Shown here: piece after piece, positions 1 to 7,752 of the stretch
Numbering within the stretch: the stretch's first letter is position 1
How the letters are laid out: each line of letters starts with the position of its first letter
DNA from: an uncultured Clostridia bacterium
GTDB taxonomy: Bacteria; Bacillota; Clostridia; TANB77; CAG-465
Assembly: GCA_947628005.1 (NCBI GenBank)
Contig: CANQYI010000001.1
Location: forward strand, 1 to 64,000
Direction of reading: 5' to 3'
DNA length: 64,000 bases
Made by a program: the position numbers and the translations under genes
Notes under the pieces: generated by a model
Databases searched by the model: none
What the model saw: the letters and a program-made list of their open reading frames with translations, nothing else
Told to the model about the DNA's origin: nothing

Positions 1-543
1 TCTAACAATATTGAAGTGTTTTATTTTCAATTTTTTGCACATGATACACTTAATATTACTTCACAAACTATAACACCAAAAATAGTAAGAGAACACTTGA
101 ATAGTGGAGTAATTAATATAGATGATAGTGCTGTTTTTCATACACAATATTTATCAAATATTTTATATGTTTCATTAGCAGAAATGGCTTCAAATAAAAA
201 TGTAAAAATTAAAGCTTGTAAAAATTGTGGTAAATATTTTATTCCTATTAAGAATAATGAAAAATATTGTAATATTACCTATTATGAAAATGATATTACT
301 TGCAAAATAATAGGTGCTTCTAACTCCTATACTAAGAAACGAAAATCAGTAAACGGAATAAAACTTTATAGAAATAACTACCAAAGAAGATTAATGCAAG
401 TTAAAAGGTCAGAAGATGAAAAAGTTAAATTAGACTTTGAGAATTGGAAGCAACTTGCTAAATCAAAGCTTAAAGAATTTAATAATAATGAAATCTCTGA
501 AGATGAATTACTTGAGTGGATGAAGAAAAATAAGGATGTATGA
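1..543 (+). CDS. DUF6076-like zinc-ribbon protein, 5' truncated by window
   Basis: The reading frame is open to base 1, so the ORF-track start (a GTG at 16) is probably internal and the N-terminus lies outside the window. The visible 175-180 residues carry a zinc-ribbon-like motif, CKNCGKYF followed about ten residues later by KYCN, then a basic region and an acidic, Lys-rich helical C-terminus. This layout matches DUF6076-type proteins, which are small uncharacterised proteins common in Clostridia mobile elements. A zinc-binding or nucleic-acid-binding role is inference. The gene ends directly at a strong inverted repeat. It sits in the same element-like block as the GHKL/nuclease gene and the integrase. 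Confidence 0.6.
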   Translation, partial: SNNIEVFYFQFFAHDTLNITSQTITPKIVREHLNSGVINIDDSAVFHTQYLSNILYVSLAEMASNKNVKIKACKNCGKYFIPIKNNEKYCNITYYENDITCKIIGASNSYTKKRKSVNGIKLYRNNYQRRLMQVKRSEDEKVKLDFENWKQLAKSKLKEFNNNEISEDELLEWMKKNKDV

Positions 544-582
544 TGAGACAACAAGAATTTTAATTTCTTGTTGTTTCATCAT
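540..582. terminator. Bidirectional hairpin terminator
   Basis: An 18-bp near-perfect inverted repeat (ATGATGAGACAACAAGAA with its complement, 7-nt AT loop) separates two convergent genes. It overlaps the stop codon of the left gene. The T-rich flanks fit a shared Rho-independent terminator. Confidence 0.7.
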
Positions 583-603
583 ATTGAAATGTAGTTTTGA
601 ATT

Positions 604-2655
604 TTACATATTAACTGCATCTTTTTTTAATATCTGTTCTGTTAATACATCTACATCTGCTCTATCATACTTTTCTGTGTTTTCTAATTCTATTTCAATT
701 TCGCTTTTTTCAAAATTAAGTTTATCATATAAATATCTATATTTATGTTCAAAGTTCTTAAAAATATCATCCCAAGTCATTATAAATATTTTACAATTAT
801 CTACTTTTTTTACTAAAAATGGTAATCCCTTATCTTCATTTTCTTTATATTTTTCTCTAATAAAATCATCTATTTGATTACTAATAGCATAAAATTTCCA
901 TTCTCTACTTGTACTATTAAATTGTGGTTCTCCTTTTATTAAATCCATATAATCTTCTATTTGTCTAAATATTTTTTTATCTATAGGAACATATGGTGCT
1001 TTTAACTCTAATACTATATTTTCTTCTAAAATGGATGATTCTAAGTAAACATCTAGTGGATGTTTAGCGCATAAAAAAATATCCATTCTTCTTAGTTTAT
1101 CTTGATTATTAATTTTATATGATTCTTTTTCATTTTCTTTTCCATCTAAAATATATTTATATTCTTTTAATGCTTTCTCAAAATTTTTGTCTGCAGTTAC
1201 CAAATGATATTGCTCTCCAAATATCCAGAAATTTTTTTCCATTATTTTCTGTATATGGTCTCTTTCATTAGTACTTTGCTCAGCTTTAAATACAATCTTT
1301 TTAAGATTCTCTATAATTTCGTTTCTGGCTTCTAACATTTCTAAAGTTTTTACTATATTATTTAATGTCGTTTTTTCTAATATTCTTGCTAAATTTGCTC
1401 TTTCTTCTTTAGATAAGTTTGTTATACCTTCCATTATTGTTATTATATTTTTTCTTTCATCACTATCTAATAGCAAATTCAGAAAACCTATTACCGTTTT
1501 CTTTTGTTCAGGATTTGCTTTTCTAAAAATTCTTGGTTGAACACAATATACTTCTTTAACAACATCAACTAAATCTTTTTTTCTTATATTTCCATATTTG
1601 TCATCTGGAAATATTGGAAATACATTTTCTTTTTCTAAATCCTCAATTAATTTACTACTATTGGCTCTTAAAAATTCTTTACATTTATTTGTGACTATTT
1701 CATCTAATTTTTTTATTAATTCTTTATATATTACACTTTTTTCATTTTTGTCATCTTTTTCATTTTGCATTAGAGATATTTGTCCATCATCTTTCTGGTC
1801 CTTTTTATCACCTAAAGGTTCAAAGTCATTAAAATAAGATGAATTTATATATACACTATGAATAAAATCAATTCCATTATTATTATATCGTGTAAATGCC
1901 TTATATTTTTGAATATTATCTTCATCTAGCATATGAAAATAATATTTTGATTTTACATCCTTTAACCATTTTATAAAATATACTTTAAACTTAAAGTCTT
2001 CTATTTCCAACTCATAATTTTGGCTAAGTTTATCATCAATAAACTTTTGATATACTAAAGGTTTTCCATTAACATTTAACTTGTAATCTTTCTCCTTATT
2101 AAGATATAAAAACCATGAAAAGTTATTTAGTAAACTTTCTTCAAAACTATAGCAATTTAAATTTTCTTCTAGTAAATCATCTATTCCAGTTATGATAACT
2201 TCTGTTCCTGTATCTTTTTTATCTGTTTCTTTTTTAGCTGAAATCTCATATTCTCTTTTGTTGATATCATCCATGTCTATTGAATATTCATAAAGTTTTT
2301 CTCCAACTCTATAAACTGTATTCCATTTGCAAAAATGTGCAAAACAAATAAAAGAAAATCTTCCTTTTCCTTTGCTTCCTTGTATATTATCGACTAAATT
2401 TTTAGCATTTCTTTTCTCAGATGATAAAAATGCTCCAAAAGTATTATCTATGTTATCATAATCTATACCACTACCATTATCGCATATTTTTATTTCAGAA
2501 ATACCACCTAATTCATTTATTTTATAATCTATGTCTATTTTTGAAGCATTAGCATCATATCCATTCCAAATGTATTCCATTATTGCATCTTTATAGTCTT
2601 TTTTTATTCCCGCTACATCTATGCTATCATTTTTAACCTTTAATTCCTTTTTCAT
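604..2655 (-). CDS. GHKL ATPase fused to Shedu-like PD-(D/E)XK nuclease (putative anti-phage protein)
   Basis: This 683-aa protein has two recognisable ends. Residues about 15-120 show the GHKL (Hsp90/MutL/histidine kinase) ATP-binding motifs: an N box (EYIWNGYDANA), DNGSGID and GSKGKGRFSF. The C-terminal 200 residues resemble the Shedu (DUF4263) nuclease: NFWIFGEQY, then RRMDIFL, then VLELKAP about 25 residues later and a following RQIEDY. That is the D...ExK...Q order of a PD-(D/E)XK active site. The middle is Lys-rich and probably helical. A GHKL module controlling a nuclease suggests ATP-gated nucleic-acid cleavage in phage defence, which is inference. The second ATG (2655) is preferred over the track start because GGGGG lies just upstream of it. 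The gene is adjacent to an integrase and convergent with the DUF6076 gene. Confidence 0.72.
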   Translation of the reverse strand: MKKELKVKNDSIDVAGIKKDYKDAIMEYIWNGYDANASKIDIDYKINELGGISEIKICDNGSGIDYDNIDNTFGAFLSSEKRNAKNLVDNIQGSKGKGRFSFICFAHFCKWNTVYRVGEKLYEYSIDMDDINKREYEISAKKETDKKDTGTEVIITGIDDLLEENLNCYSFEESLLNNFSWFLYLNKEKDYKLNVNGKPLVYQKFIDDKLSQNYELEIEDFKFKVYFIKWLKDVKSKYYFHMLDEDNIQKYKAFTRYNNNGIDFIHSVYINSSYFNDFEPLGDKKDQKDDGQISLMQNEKDDKNEKSVIYKELIKKLDEIVTNKCKEFLRANSSKLIEDLEKENVFPIFPDDKYGNIRKKDLVDVVKEVYCVQPRIFRKANPEQKKTVIGFLNLLLDSDERKNIITIMEGITNLSKEERANLARILEKTTLNNIVKTLEMLEARNEIIENLKKIVFKAEQSTNERDHIQKIMEKNFWIFGEQYHLVTADKNFEKALKEYKYILDGKENEKESYKINNQDKLRRMDIFLCAKHPLDVYLESSILEENIVLELKAPYVPIDKKIFRQIEDYMDLIKGEPQFNSTSREWKFYAISNQIDDFIREKYKENEDKGLPFLVKKVDNCKIFIMTWDDIFKNFEHKYRYLYDKLNFEKSEIEIELENTEKYDRADVDVLTEQILKKDAVNM

Positions 2656-2911
2656 TTTTACCCCCATAACTTATCAATACTATATCATAAAACTGCTAAT
2701 TTATCAATTAATCCATTATTTTTATTTTAAAATTTCTAGTTTATTTTATATTACATTTCATCTAGTATTTTTATGTTTCATATATATCCTTTTATGAATT
2801 TTAGTGTAATCTTTGAAACAGGCATAAAATAGCCAAAAAAGGCTGGTAATTTTTCTAGAAATAATATATAATATCATAAAATAAATACTCTCTCCCACCC
2901 ATAGGCATACT

Positions 2912-2922
2912 TGAAAGGAGGT
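2912..2922 (+). promoter_or_regulatory. Near-perfect Shine-Dalgarno of the integrase
   Basis: GAAAGGAGGTGA lies about 10 bases before the ATG at 2933 and is almost fully complementary to the 16S rRNA 3' end. It fixes the integrase start and predicts efficient translation. The 250-base gap upstream also has a small AGCC(A6)GGCT hairpin near 2830 but no other gene. Confidence 0.7.
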
Positions 2923-2932
2923 GAAATAAGTA

Positions 2933-4126
2933 ATGGCTGGGAGTATAGAAAAAAGAGGAAAAAATAGTTATAGGCTAATCTGTACAAATGGATATGACTT
3001 AGAAGGAAACATTATAAGACACACTAAAACAATTCATGGAACTAAAAAAGATGCAGAAGTTGAACTTGCTAAATTTGTTACAGATGTTCAAAATGGTTTA
3101 GTTATTAATGGTAAATCTCTTAAATTTTCTGAATTTACAGAAATATGGAAAAGAGATTATGGCTCAAAAGAACTTGCACCATCAACTTATAAAAGATATT
3201 GCAGAATGTTAGAAACAAGACTTCTTCCTTATTTTGGACATTTCTATATTAATAAAATCAGACCAATTGATATTATGCAATTCTATGATTTACTTGAAAG
3301 AGATACTCAATTAGTAAGAAAGAAAAATAACAATGGCAAGAAAACTTTAAAGCCTTTATCTGGTAAAACAATTTTAGAACATCACAGATTATTAAGAGCA
3401 ATGCTTCACAGAGCAGTTTATTGGCAAATGATTGTTACAAATCCTGCAGAACGTGTTCAACCACCTAAAGCTAAAAAGCCTAAAAGAAGATCTTATGATG
3501 ATGAGCAAACTAAAATATTGCTAGAAAATCTAGAACAACTTTCTGTTGAAGATACTAAATACAAAGTAGCAATTATTCTTACAGTATTCACAGGTGTTCG
3601 TTTAGGTGAATTAATGGGATTAGAATGGCAAGATGTTGATTTTAAAAACGGAATAATTTGTATCAATCGCTCTAGTCAATATCTATCAGATATGGGAATT
3701 TTTACAAAAGTTCCAAAAACAGAAAGCTCTATTAGAGAGATTGCAATACCCGAATTTATCATTTCTTTACTTGAAGAATATAAATTATGGTATGAAGAAC
3801 AAAAATCCTTCTACGGCGAATTATGGACTAATTCTAATAGGTTATTTGTACAAGCTGATGGCAAACCAATGCATCCATCTACAATTAGCAAATGGTTTGT
3901 AAAATATGTAAGCACAATAGGATTACCTGTAATTAATTTTCACGGATTAAGACATACAAATGCAAGTTTACTAGTAGCACAAAATATTGATATTGCAATA
4001 ATTTCTGCAAGACTAGGTCATGCACAAGTAAGTACAACACTTAACTTTTATGTGCATCCACTACTTTCTCATAATAGAAAAGCTGGATATGCACTAGAAA
4101 ACTTACTATTACCAACAAGGTCTTAA
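2933..4126 (+). CDS. int: Tyrosine recombinase / integrase (Tn916-Int type)
   Basis: This 397-aa site-specific recombinase would integrate and excise the mobile element. It has an N-terminal arm-binding domain (residues 1-55; starts MAGSIEKRGK and includes an NGYDLEGN turn), a SAM-like core-binding domain (about 65-175), and a C-terminal catalytic domain. The catalytic residues are all visible: R223 in GVRLGEL, K262 in PKTESS, H337 and R340 in HGLRH, H363 in LGHAQ and the nucleophile Y373. Its length is normal for the Tn916/phage family, so it looks functional. It lies about 400 bp from a tRNA-Met 3' fragment that is a plausible attachment core. No excisionase gene is seen next to it. Confidence 0.93.
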   Translation: MAGSIEKRGKNSYRLICTNGYDLEGNIIRHTKTIHGTKKDAEVELAKFVTDVQNGLVINGKSLKFSEFTEIWKRDYGSKELAPSTYKRYCRMLETRLLPYFGHFYINKIRPIDIMQFYDLLERDTQLVRKKNNNGKKTLKPLSGKTILEHHRLLRAMLHRAVYWQMIVTNPAERVQPPKAKKPKRRSYDDEQTKILLENLEQLSVEDTKYKVAIILTVFTGVRLGELMGLEWQDVDFKNGIICINRSSQYLSDMGIFTKVPKTESSIREIAIPEFIISLLEEYKLWYEEQKSFYGELWTNSNRLFVQADGKPMHPSTISKWFVKYVSTIGLPVINFHGLRHTNASLLVAQNIDIAIISARLGHAQVSTTLNFYVHPLLSHNRKAGYALENLLLPTRS

Positions 4127-4196
4127 TTCTAACTTTTTTCTAATTTTCACAAATGGCAAAAAGCCGTTACAAATTTTCACGATAATTAAAAAATGC

Positions 4197-4320
4197 AATT
4201 CAAAAAAGAAACAAGTATTACAAGGCAGATGAATTTGAAAGGCAAAGGAGCATATATTTTATATGTGACTGCGTTTCAAATGAAATCTAACGAAGTAAGA
4301 CGAAGTTTATTTTTTGAATT
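4197..4320. ncRNA. Nested long hairpin, candidate structured RNA or recombination site
   Basis: Five stems nest in order. AATTCAAAAAA (4197-4207) pairs with 4310-4320, and AAAC with GTTT at 4305-4308. AGAT (4227-4230) pairs with ATCT (4285-4288), ATTTGAAA (4233-4240) with TTTCAAAT (4274-4281), and GCA with TGC. CATATA (4251-4256) pairs with TATATG around a 3-nt loop. The whole forms one elongated rod with internal loops. No reverse transcriptase or transposase is adjacent. It could be a small RNA or a folded single-strand DNA site. The family is unknown to me. Confidence 0.5.
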
Positions 4321-4483
4321 TTCCCATTGCCTTTTATAATTTTTTAAAATATTAATTAGTGAATTTTTATGATTTTTTATTAGAGTTTCAGTAGTTTGAT
4401 GTGTTTACTTTTCCCAACTTTTTCCCAAATAGACATAATAGTGCTTAATTTAAGCATTATTGTAAACTATTTGAGAACATTAA

Positions 4484-4517
4484 AAAATCACTAAAACCAT
4501 TATAGTTCTAGTGATTA
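4484..4517 (-). terminator. Terminator after the tRNA 3' fragment
   Basis: On the minus strand AATCACTA and TTAGTGATT pair around an 18-nt loop and are followed by a T run. This is the normal position for a tRNA transcription terminator, just past the CCA end. Confidence 0.55.
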
Positions 4518-4522
4518 AAGTT

Positions 4523-4567
4523 TGGTTGCGGGGGTAAGACTCGAACTTACGACCTTCGGGTTATGAG
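4523..4567 (-). tRNA. 3' half of tRNA-Met(CAT); candidate attachment (att) core
   Basis: Read on the minus strand, the sequence runs from a CTCATAA anticodon loop through the 3' anticodon strand, variable loop and a complete T arm (GTAAG TTCGAGT CTTAC), then the 3' acceptor strand CCCCGCA, an A and an encoded CCA. The 5' half (D arm, 5' acceptor TGCGGGG) is absent: to the right the sequence turns into the end of an unrelated small ORF. This is the usual signature of a tRNA-targeted integration site. An intact tRNA copy is not present in the window, and the geometry relative to the integrase is not the simplest one. Confidence 0.75.
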
Positions 4568-4569
4568 AT

Positions 4570-4773
4570 TTAAAATCTCCTTAATTTTCTTTTTACATCT
4601 TTTTCAACCTTTTTATTATTTTCTTCTATTACATTTGCAATTCCTTTAATTAAAATATCTACTAATTTTTCCATATAATCATTATTCATATAATATTTTA
4701 AATCTGGTTCTTTATCTAAATATTCTTTTAAGATTCTTTCAGCTTCATACTTATCTAATCCATAATATACCAT
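4570..4773 (-). CDS. Small helical hypothetical protein
   Basis: This 67-residue charged protein is probably all helical, with a KVEKDVKRKLRRF basic tail. I do not recognise a family. A good Shine-Dalgarno (AAAGGAG) precedes its ATG. Its start lies 2 bases after the stop of the upstream membrane-protein gene, so the two are co-transcribed. Its stop codon is 3 bases from the tRNA-Met fragment, so the present C-terminus may have been created by the recombination junction. Confidence 0.6.
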   Translation of the reverse strand: MVYYGLDKYEAERILKEYLDKEPDLKYYMNNDYMEKLVDILIKGIANVIEENNKKVEKDVKRKLRRF

Positions 4774-4775
4774 AA

Positions 4776-5630
4776 TTAACTCCTTTGTTTTTCATATTTT
4801 ATTCCTACTTCGATGATTAAATTTTCTAACAATTCTATTGTTTTATTTTGTTCCATAATCCAATCATGGTAAATATTTCGAACATTTTTGACTTCATCTA
4901 TTTCATTACACTTATTTAGTAATGCTTGTTCTACTTCTAATATTTGTTCATCTGAAAGGGTTTCTTCATTATTAAACGTGTTATTTATATATGGTTTTAA
5001 AAAATATTTGTTAGCTTCATTATTTAATATTTTACTGGATATTGCCTCACCTATATTTGTTATTGAGCAGCTAATATTAAATCTTTTTTCTAGTTCCTCA
5101 TTTAAAGCATTTGTTATAGGTAAATTAACTGAATTTCTTATTTCATCATATTTTTTTATATTTTCTACTAGTTTATTGTATTGTTCTTTTAAACATTTAG
5201 GTGTTTCTAAAATACGACTATCACTTTTAATTCTATTCCATGCATCAAATTGAGGATGTCTAACAATAGTTTGAGTTATTTTCTTAAATGCAACATGCAT
5301 AGGATATGGATTTTCTTCTGTAATTATTTTATTAACTTCTAATAGTTCATCATATAATGGTCTATAAATAATATTTTTTCTTTTAATTTCAAAGTTTGAA
5401 GTTAATTGTTTATTATTCACATATATTGAACCAATAAGTGTAAATACTCCTCCTACAATAGCTCCTAAAAGAGTACCTACCACTCCAATGGTTGTTGTAT
5501 CTGTTGGAATATTTATGTATGGTAATAGTTTTATAAATAATAATAAAACTATTACTAAAAAAGTTAAATATATAAAATATCTATACTTATATAAATTTAT
5601 TTTTACCTTTATTTTATTTACATCTTTCAT
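4776..5630 (-). CDS. Two-helix membrane protein of unknown function
   Basis: This is a 284-aa protein. Residues about 17-40 (YRYFIYLTFLVIVLLLFIKLL) and about 47-70 (IGVVGTLLGAIVGGVFTLIG) form two membrane segments. They are followed by a long, charged, mostly helical domain of about 200 residues that is likely cytoplasmic. I recognise no family. Proteins with this layout occur often in prophages and defence islands, but no catalytic motif is visible. The start is supported by GGAG 11 bases upstream. It forms a two-gene unit with the 67-aa protein downstream. Confidence 0.65.
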   Translation of the reverse strand: MKDVNKIKVKINLYKYRYFIYLTFLVIVLLLFIKLLPYINIPTDTTTIGVVGTLLGAIVGGVFTLIGSIYVNNKQLTSNFEIKRKNIIYRPLYDELLEVNKIITEENPYPMHVAFKKITQTIVRHPQFDAWNRIKSDSRILETPKCLKEQYNKLVENIKKYDEIRNSVNLPITNALNEELEKRFNISCSITNIGEAISSKILNNEANKYFLKPYINNTFNNEETLSDEQILEVEQALLNKCNEIDEVKNVRNIYHDWIMEQNKTIELLENLIIEVGIKYEKQRS

Positions 5631-5795
5631 AATTAGTAAATTCTCCTATGGTTTCGTATTATATCATAAAAGACATTTTTTTACAATAAAACATATTCAT
5701 CTTAATTTTTCCACAAATAAAATTATTTCAAATTTCATTTTAACTTATTGTTATAATTATAGTTTTATGTTATATTAATTATATGGAGTGATATT

Positions 5796-6563
5796 ATGAA
5801 GAAAAAACTACCTTTGATTATAATAATTATATTATTTATTGCAATTTCTTGTGTTCTAGGATATTATACATATACATATAGAAAATTGTATCAATCATAC
5901 AAAGTACAAGAAGATGCAAAAATTCAAGCAGATCAACAACTTGAGCAAGAAAAACTTGAAAAAGAAGCTACTGAAAATGAAAAACAAAAATATTTAGAAG
6001 AAAATGTTTATGATAACAATATACCAATTGCATTATATTTATTAAAAGGAAATACACTTGTACGTGCTGATGAGACATATTGTAACTGGACAAGAGATAG
6101 TATATTAGGTTTATTTTATTCACTTCCTTCAACAGATGAAAGTGTTCCATGCTCAAATTATGAATCACTATGGGAAAATTTGTGGGCAAAATACCAAACT
6201 GAAGGATATAAAGTAGGATACAATTTAAAATTACATTTAGATACAGGTGAAGAAATTAATAGAACATTACTAGATCCTATATATGTAAATGATGACATCT
6301 TTTCACATATTCAATTATATTTATATGATGATGTAACATATATGCCAGGTAGACCATATTACCATATGACACCTGAAGAAATGACAGATGAAACTATGCT
6401 TACATCAATAAAATTAGTTGGATACAAAGAGACAAAAGGTGTTAATGGTCCTATAGAAGTTACAGTATTTACATACAATGGTCCAGAAGATTTTGACGAG
6501 GAGACAGGCGAATATATTGGCAAAAGTAAATTTACAATAAAACTTTATAGAGAACAAGTATAA
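5796..6563 (+). CDS. Membrane-anchored extracellular protein, coiled coil
   Basis: This 255-aa protein has a single N-terminal membrane segment (LPLIIIIILFIAISCVLGYY). A Gln/Glu/Lys-rich coiled coil follows (residues about 38-70), then an Asp/Tyr-rich extracytoplasmic domain. The cysteine in the first segment does not sit in a convincing lipobox, so an uncleaved anchor is more likely than a lipoprotein. No known domain is recognised. ATGGAGTGATATTATG gives a clear start. The gene stands alone, divergent from the 284-aa membrane protein, and ends at a strong terminator. Confidence 0.7.
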   Translation: MKKKLPLIIIIILFIAISCVLGYYTYTYRKLYQSYKVQEDAKIQADQQLEQEKLEKEATENEKQKYLEENVYDNNIPIALYLLKGNTLVRADETYCNWTRDSILGLFYSLPSTDESVPCSNYESLWENLWAKYQTEGYKVGYNLKLHLDTGEEINRTLLDPIYVNDDIFSHIQLYLYDDVTYMPGRPYYHMTPEEMTDETMLTSIKLVGYKETKGVNGPIEVTVFTYNGPEDFDEETGEYIGKSKFTIKLYREQV

Positions 6564-6579
6564 AAGGGGTTCTATAATA

Positions 6580-6618
6580 AATGTTGGGGTGTAAAATAAA
6601 TTTTTACACTTCAACATT
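6580..6618 (+). terminator. Rho-independent terminator
   Basis: AATGTTG pairs with CAACATT and GTGTAAAA with TTTTACAC, followed by ATTTTTTAG. It sits 17 bases after the stop of the membrane-anchored protein. Confidence 0.8.
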
Positions 6619-6623
6619 ATTTT

Positions 6624-7131
6624 TTAGTAAAAAAATTGCAATTAAATGTAGCTACTATAAAATAATGGTGTTAAAACCCATTTAAAGAAGCTCATTCAAT
6701 TGCGTAAAAATAATATAATTAAATTATTAGAAATTCGAGACAATTTAATAAAGAAGTAAAAATATTTAAAGATTATATAAACATATATTCGGTATATTCA
6801 CCTAAATTAAATTCATATTTGTAACAAATTATATGAAACTTAACATTTCCTAAAAAAATATTAAGAAAATATAATACTGTTTTTAAATGTATTCATTAAA
6901 TTTAAAATCTTTAAAAAATTATTTTAATCATAAATTAAGATATATTTTCAATTTCTTGTATTAATTCTAAAATTCTGGATTTTTTTACAACTACTGACTT
7001 AAAGCTATTGATAGTGATTATGTTTAATTTTTAATTCTCTTATATTTATTATTGAAATTATTTATATCCGTACAAAATTCACATATTCGGTATCTTTTTT
7101 AACTTTTTTGCATAAAATAATATGAGAATTG
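6624..7131. other. AT-rich gap, no intact gene
   Basis: No supported ORF is present. A short open stretch near 6681-6758 (reading THLKKLIQLRKNN...) looks like a decayed coding remnant but has no start. A motif ATATTCGGTAT occurs twice (about 6785 and 7084). Confidence 0.4.
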
Positions 7132-7161
7132 TTGACAATTTTTATTATTATATAGTATAAT
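7132..7161 (+). promoter_or_regulatory. Strong sigma-A type promoter for a small RNA
   Basis: A perfect -35 TTGACA (7132-7137), an 18-bp spacer and a perfect -10 TATAAT (7156-7161) point rightward. No start codon with a ribosome binding site follows within the predicted 70-nt transcript, which ends in a long hairpin. Confidence 0.8.
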
Positions 7162-7167
7162 AATTAT

Positions 7168-7240
7168 AGCTCAACTACCAAGTTGTAGTAGGAGATTCTG
7201 GAAACGTCATTGATATTCTTAAGTCAGTGGCGTTTTCTGC
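7168..7240 (+). ncRNA. Small structured RNA beside DUF3800 operon
   Basis: The predicted transcript starts about 7 bases after a consensus -10. It folds into a 5-bp hairpin (ACUAC, loop CAAGUU region, GUAGU at 7174-7189) and then a 14-bp stem (7200-7213 with 7224-7237, including G-U pairs) that doubles as a terminator. It encodes no protein. It converges on the DUF3800 operon and overlaps the last bases of its second gene. Several conserved RNA motifs named after DUF3800 neighbours have been published from comparative genomics. This may be a member or a new relative, which I cannot test here. Confidence 0.6.
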
Positions 7241-7752
7241 ATTTTATATTTTTCATATTTTTTAATGTATTTTTTCATTTTATTTTCATGCTCAATATAA
7301 TACCCTGTTATTAATAGATTATATTTTTTTCTTTTTTCTAATATTACTAAAAATTTTACATCTTTAAATAAAAAATATGATCTAATATTTTTTTTGTAAT
7401 ATTCTTCAAAATACAAAATCTTATCACAGTCGCAGCAATTATCATTACATTTGTAATTTTCTATTATTGCTCTATTCCATCCTATTCTTTCTGCCCTTCT
7501 TGGATCTGGTATTCTGTCATTTGGATTATCTGATAAACATAGTTCATTTTTTTTATGGGTTAAATGAATAAATGCATGTTCATATTTTTCATCAACTGGT
7601 TCTTTTCTAAAATTAACAAATTTTCCTTCAAATATTGGTCTACTATCTATAAAATCTTTTTTAAATATTTCATAAATGCTATCTAAATATTCATTCCATT
7701 TATTGTAATCTTCACATTCAACTATCTTAGGTAACCATTTACAATTATTCAA
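7219..7752 (-). CDS. DUF3800-partner protein, unknown, cysteine-rich centre
   Basis: I do not recognise the family of this 177-aa protein. It contains a conserved-looking centre (a PDPRRAERIGWNRA stretch), a cysteine cluster (CNDNCCDCD) that could bind metal, and a basic C-terminus with repeated Lys-Tyr. Its start is probably the TTG at 7752, preceded by AGGTGATAACA; the ORF-track GTG at 7761 lies inside that ribosome binding site. It overlaps the end of the DUF3800 gene, so the two are translationally coupled and likely work together. Its 3' end is covered in antisense by the small RNA. Confidence 0.65.
   Translation of the reverse strand: MNNCKWLPKIVECEDYNKWNEYLDSIYEIFKKDFIDSRPIFEGKFVNFRKEPVDEKYEHAFIHLTHKKNELCLSDNPNDRIPDPRRAERIGWNRAIIENYKCNDNCCDCDKILYFEEYYKKNIRSYFLFKDVKFLVILEKRKKYNLLITGYYIEHENKMKKYIKKYEKYKMQKTPLT

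Larger units (their letters stand above)
4127..4522. other. Intergenic stretch between integrase and tRNA fragment
   Basis: There is no gene here. The stretch holds a large nested inverted repeat (4197-4320), a doubled TTCCCAA motif at 4411-4428 that could be integrase arm-binding sites, a perfect TGCTTAA-T-TTAAGCA palindrome near 4442-4456, and a hairpin after the tRNA fragment (about 4484-4517). Such spacing and repeats are typical of attachment regions. The role assignments are inferred. Confidence 0.55.

Noticed and set aside
536-877. 113-aa plus-strand ORF overlapping the GHKL/nuclease gene
   Set aside because: Antisense shadow beginning inside the terminator, no ribosome binding site.
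4197-4320. Retron msr-msd or group II intron fragment
   Set aside because: No reverse transcriptase gene in the window and no recognisable domain V or branching G context.
7132-7240. Type III toxin-antitoxin RNA
   Set aside because: There are no tandem RNA repeats and the neighbouring proteins do not resemble ToxN-family endoRNases.
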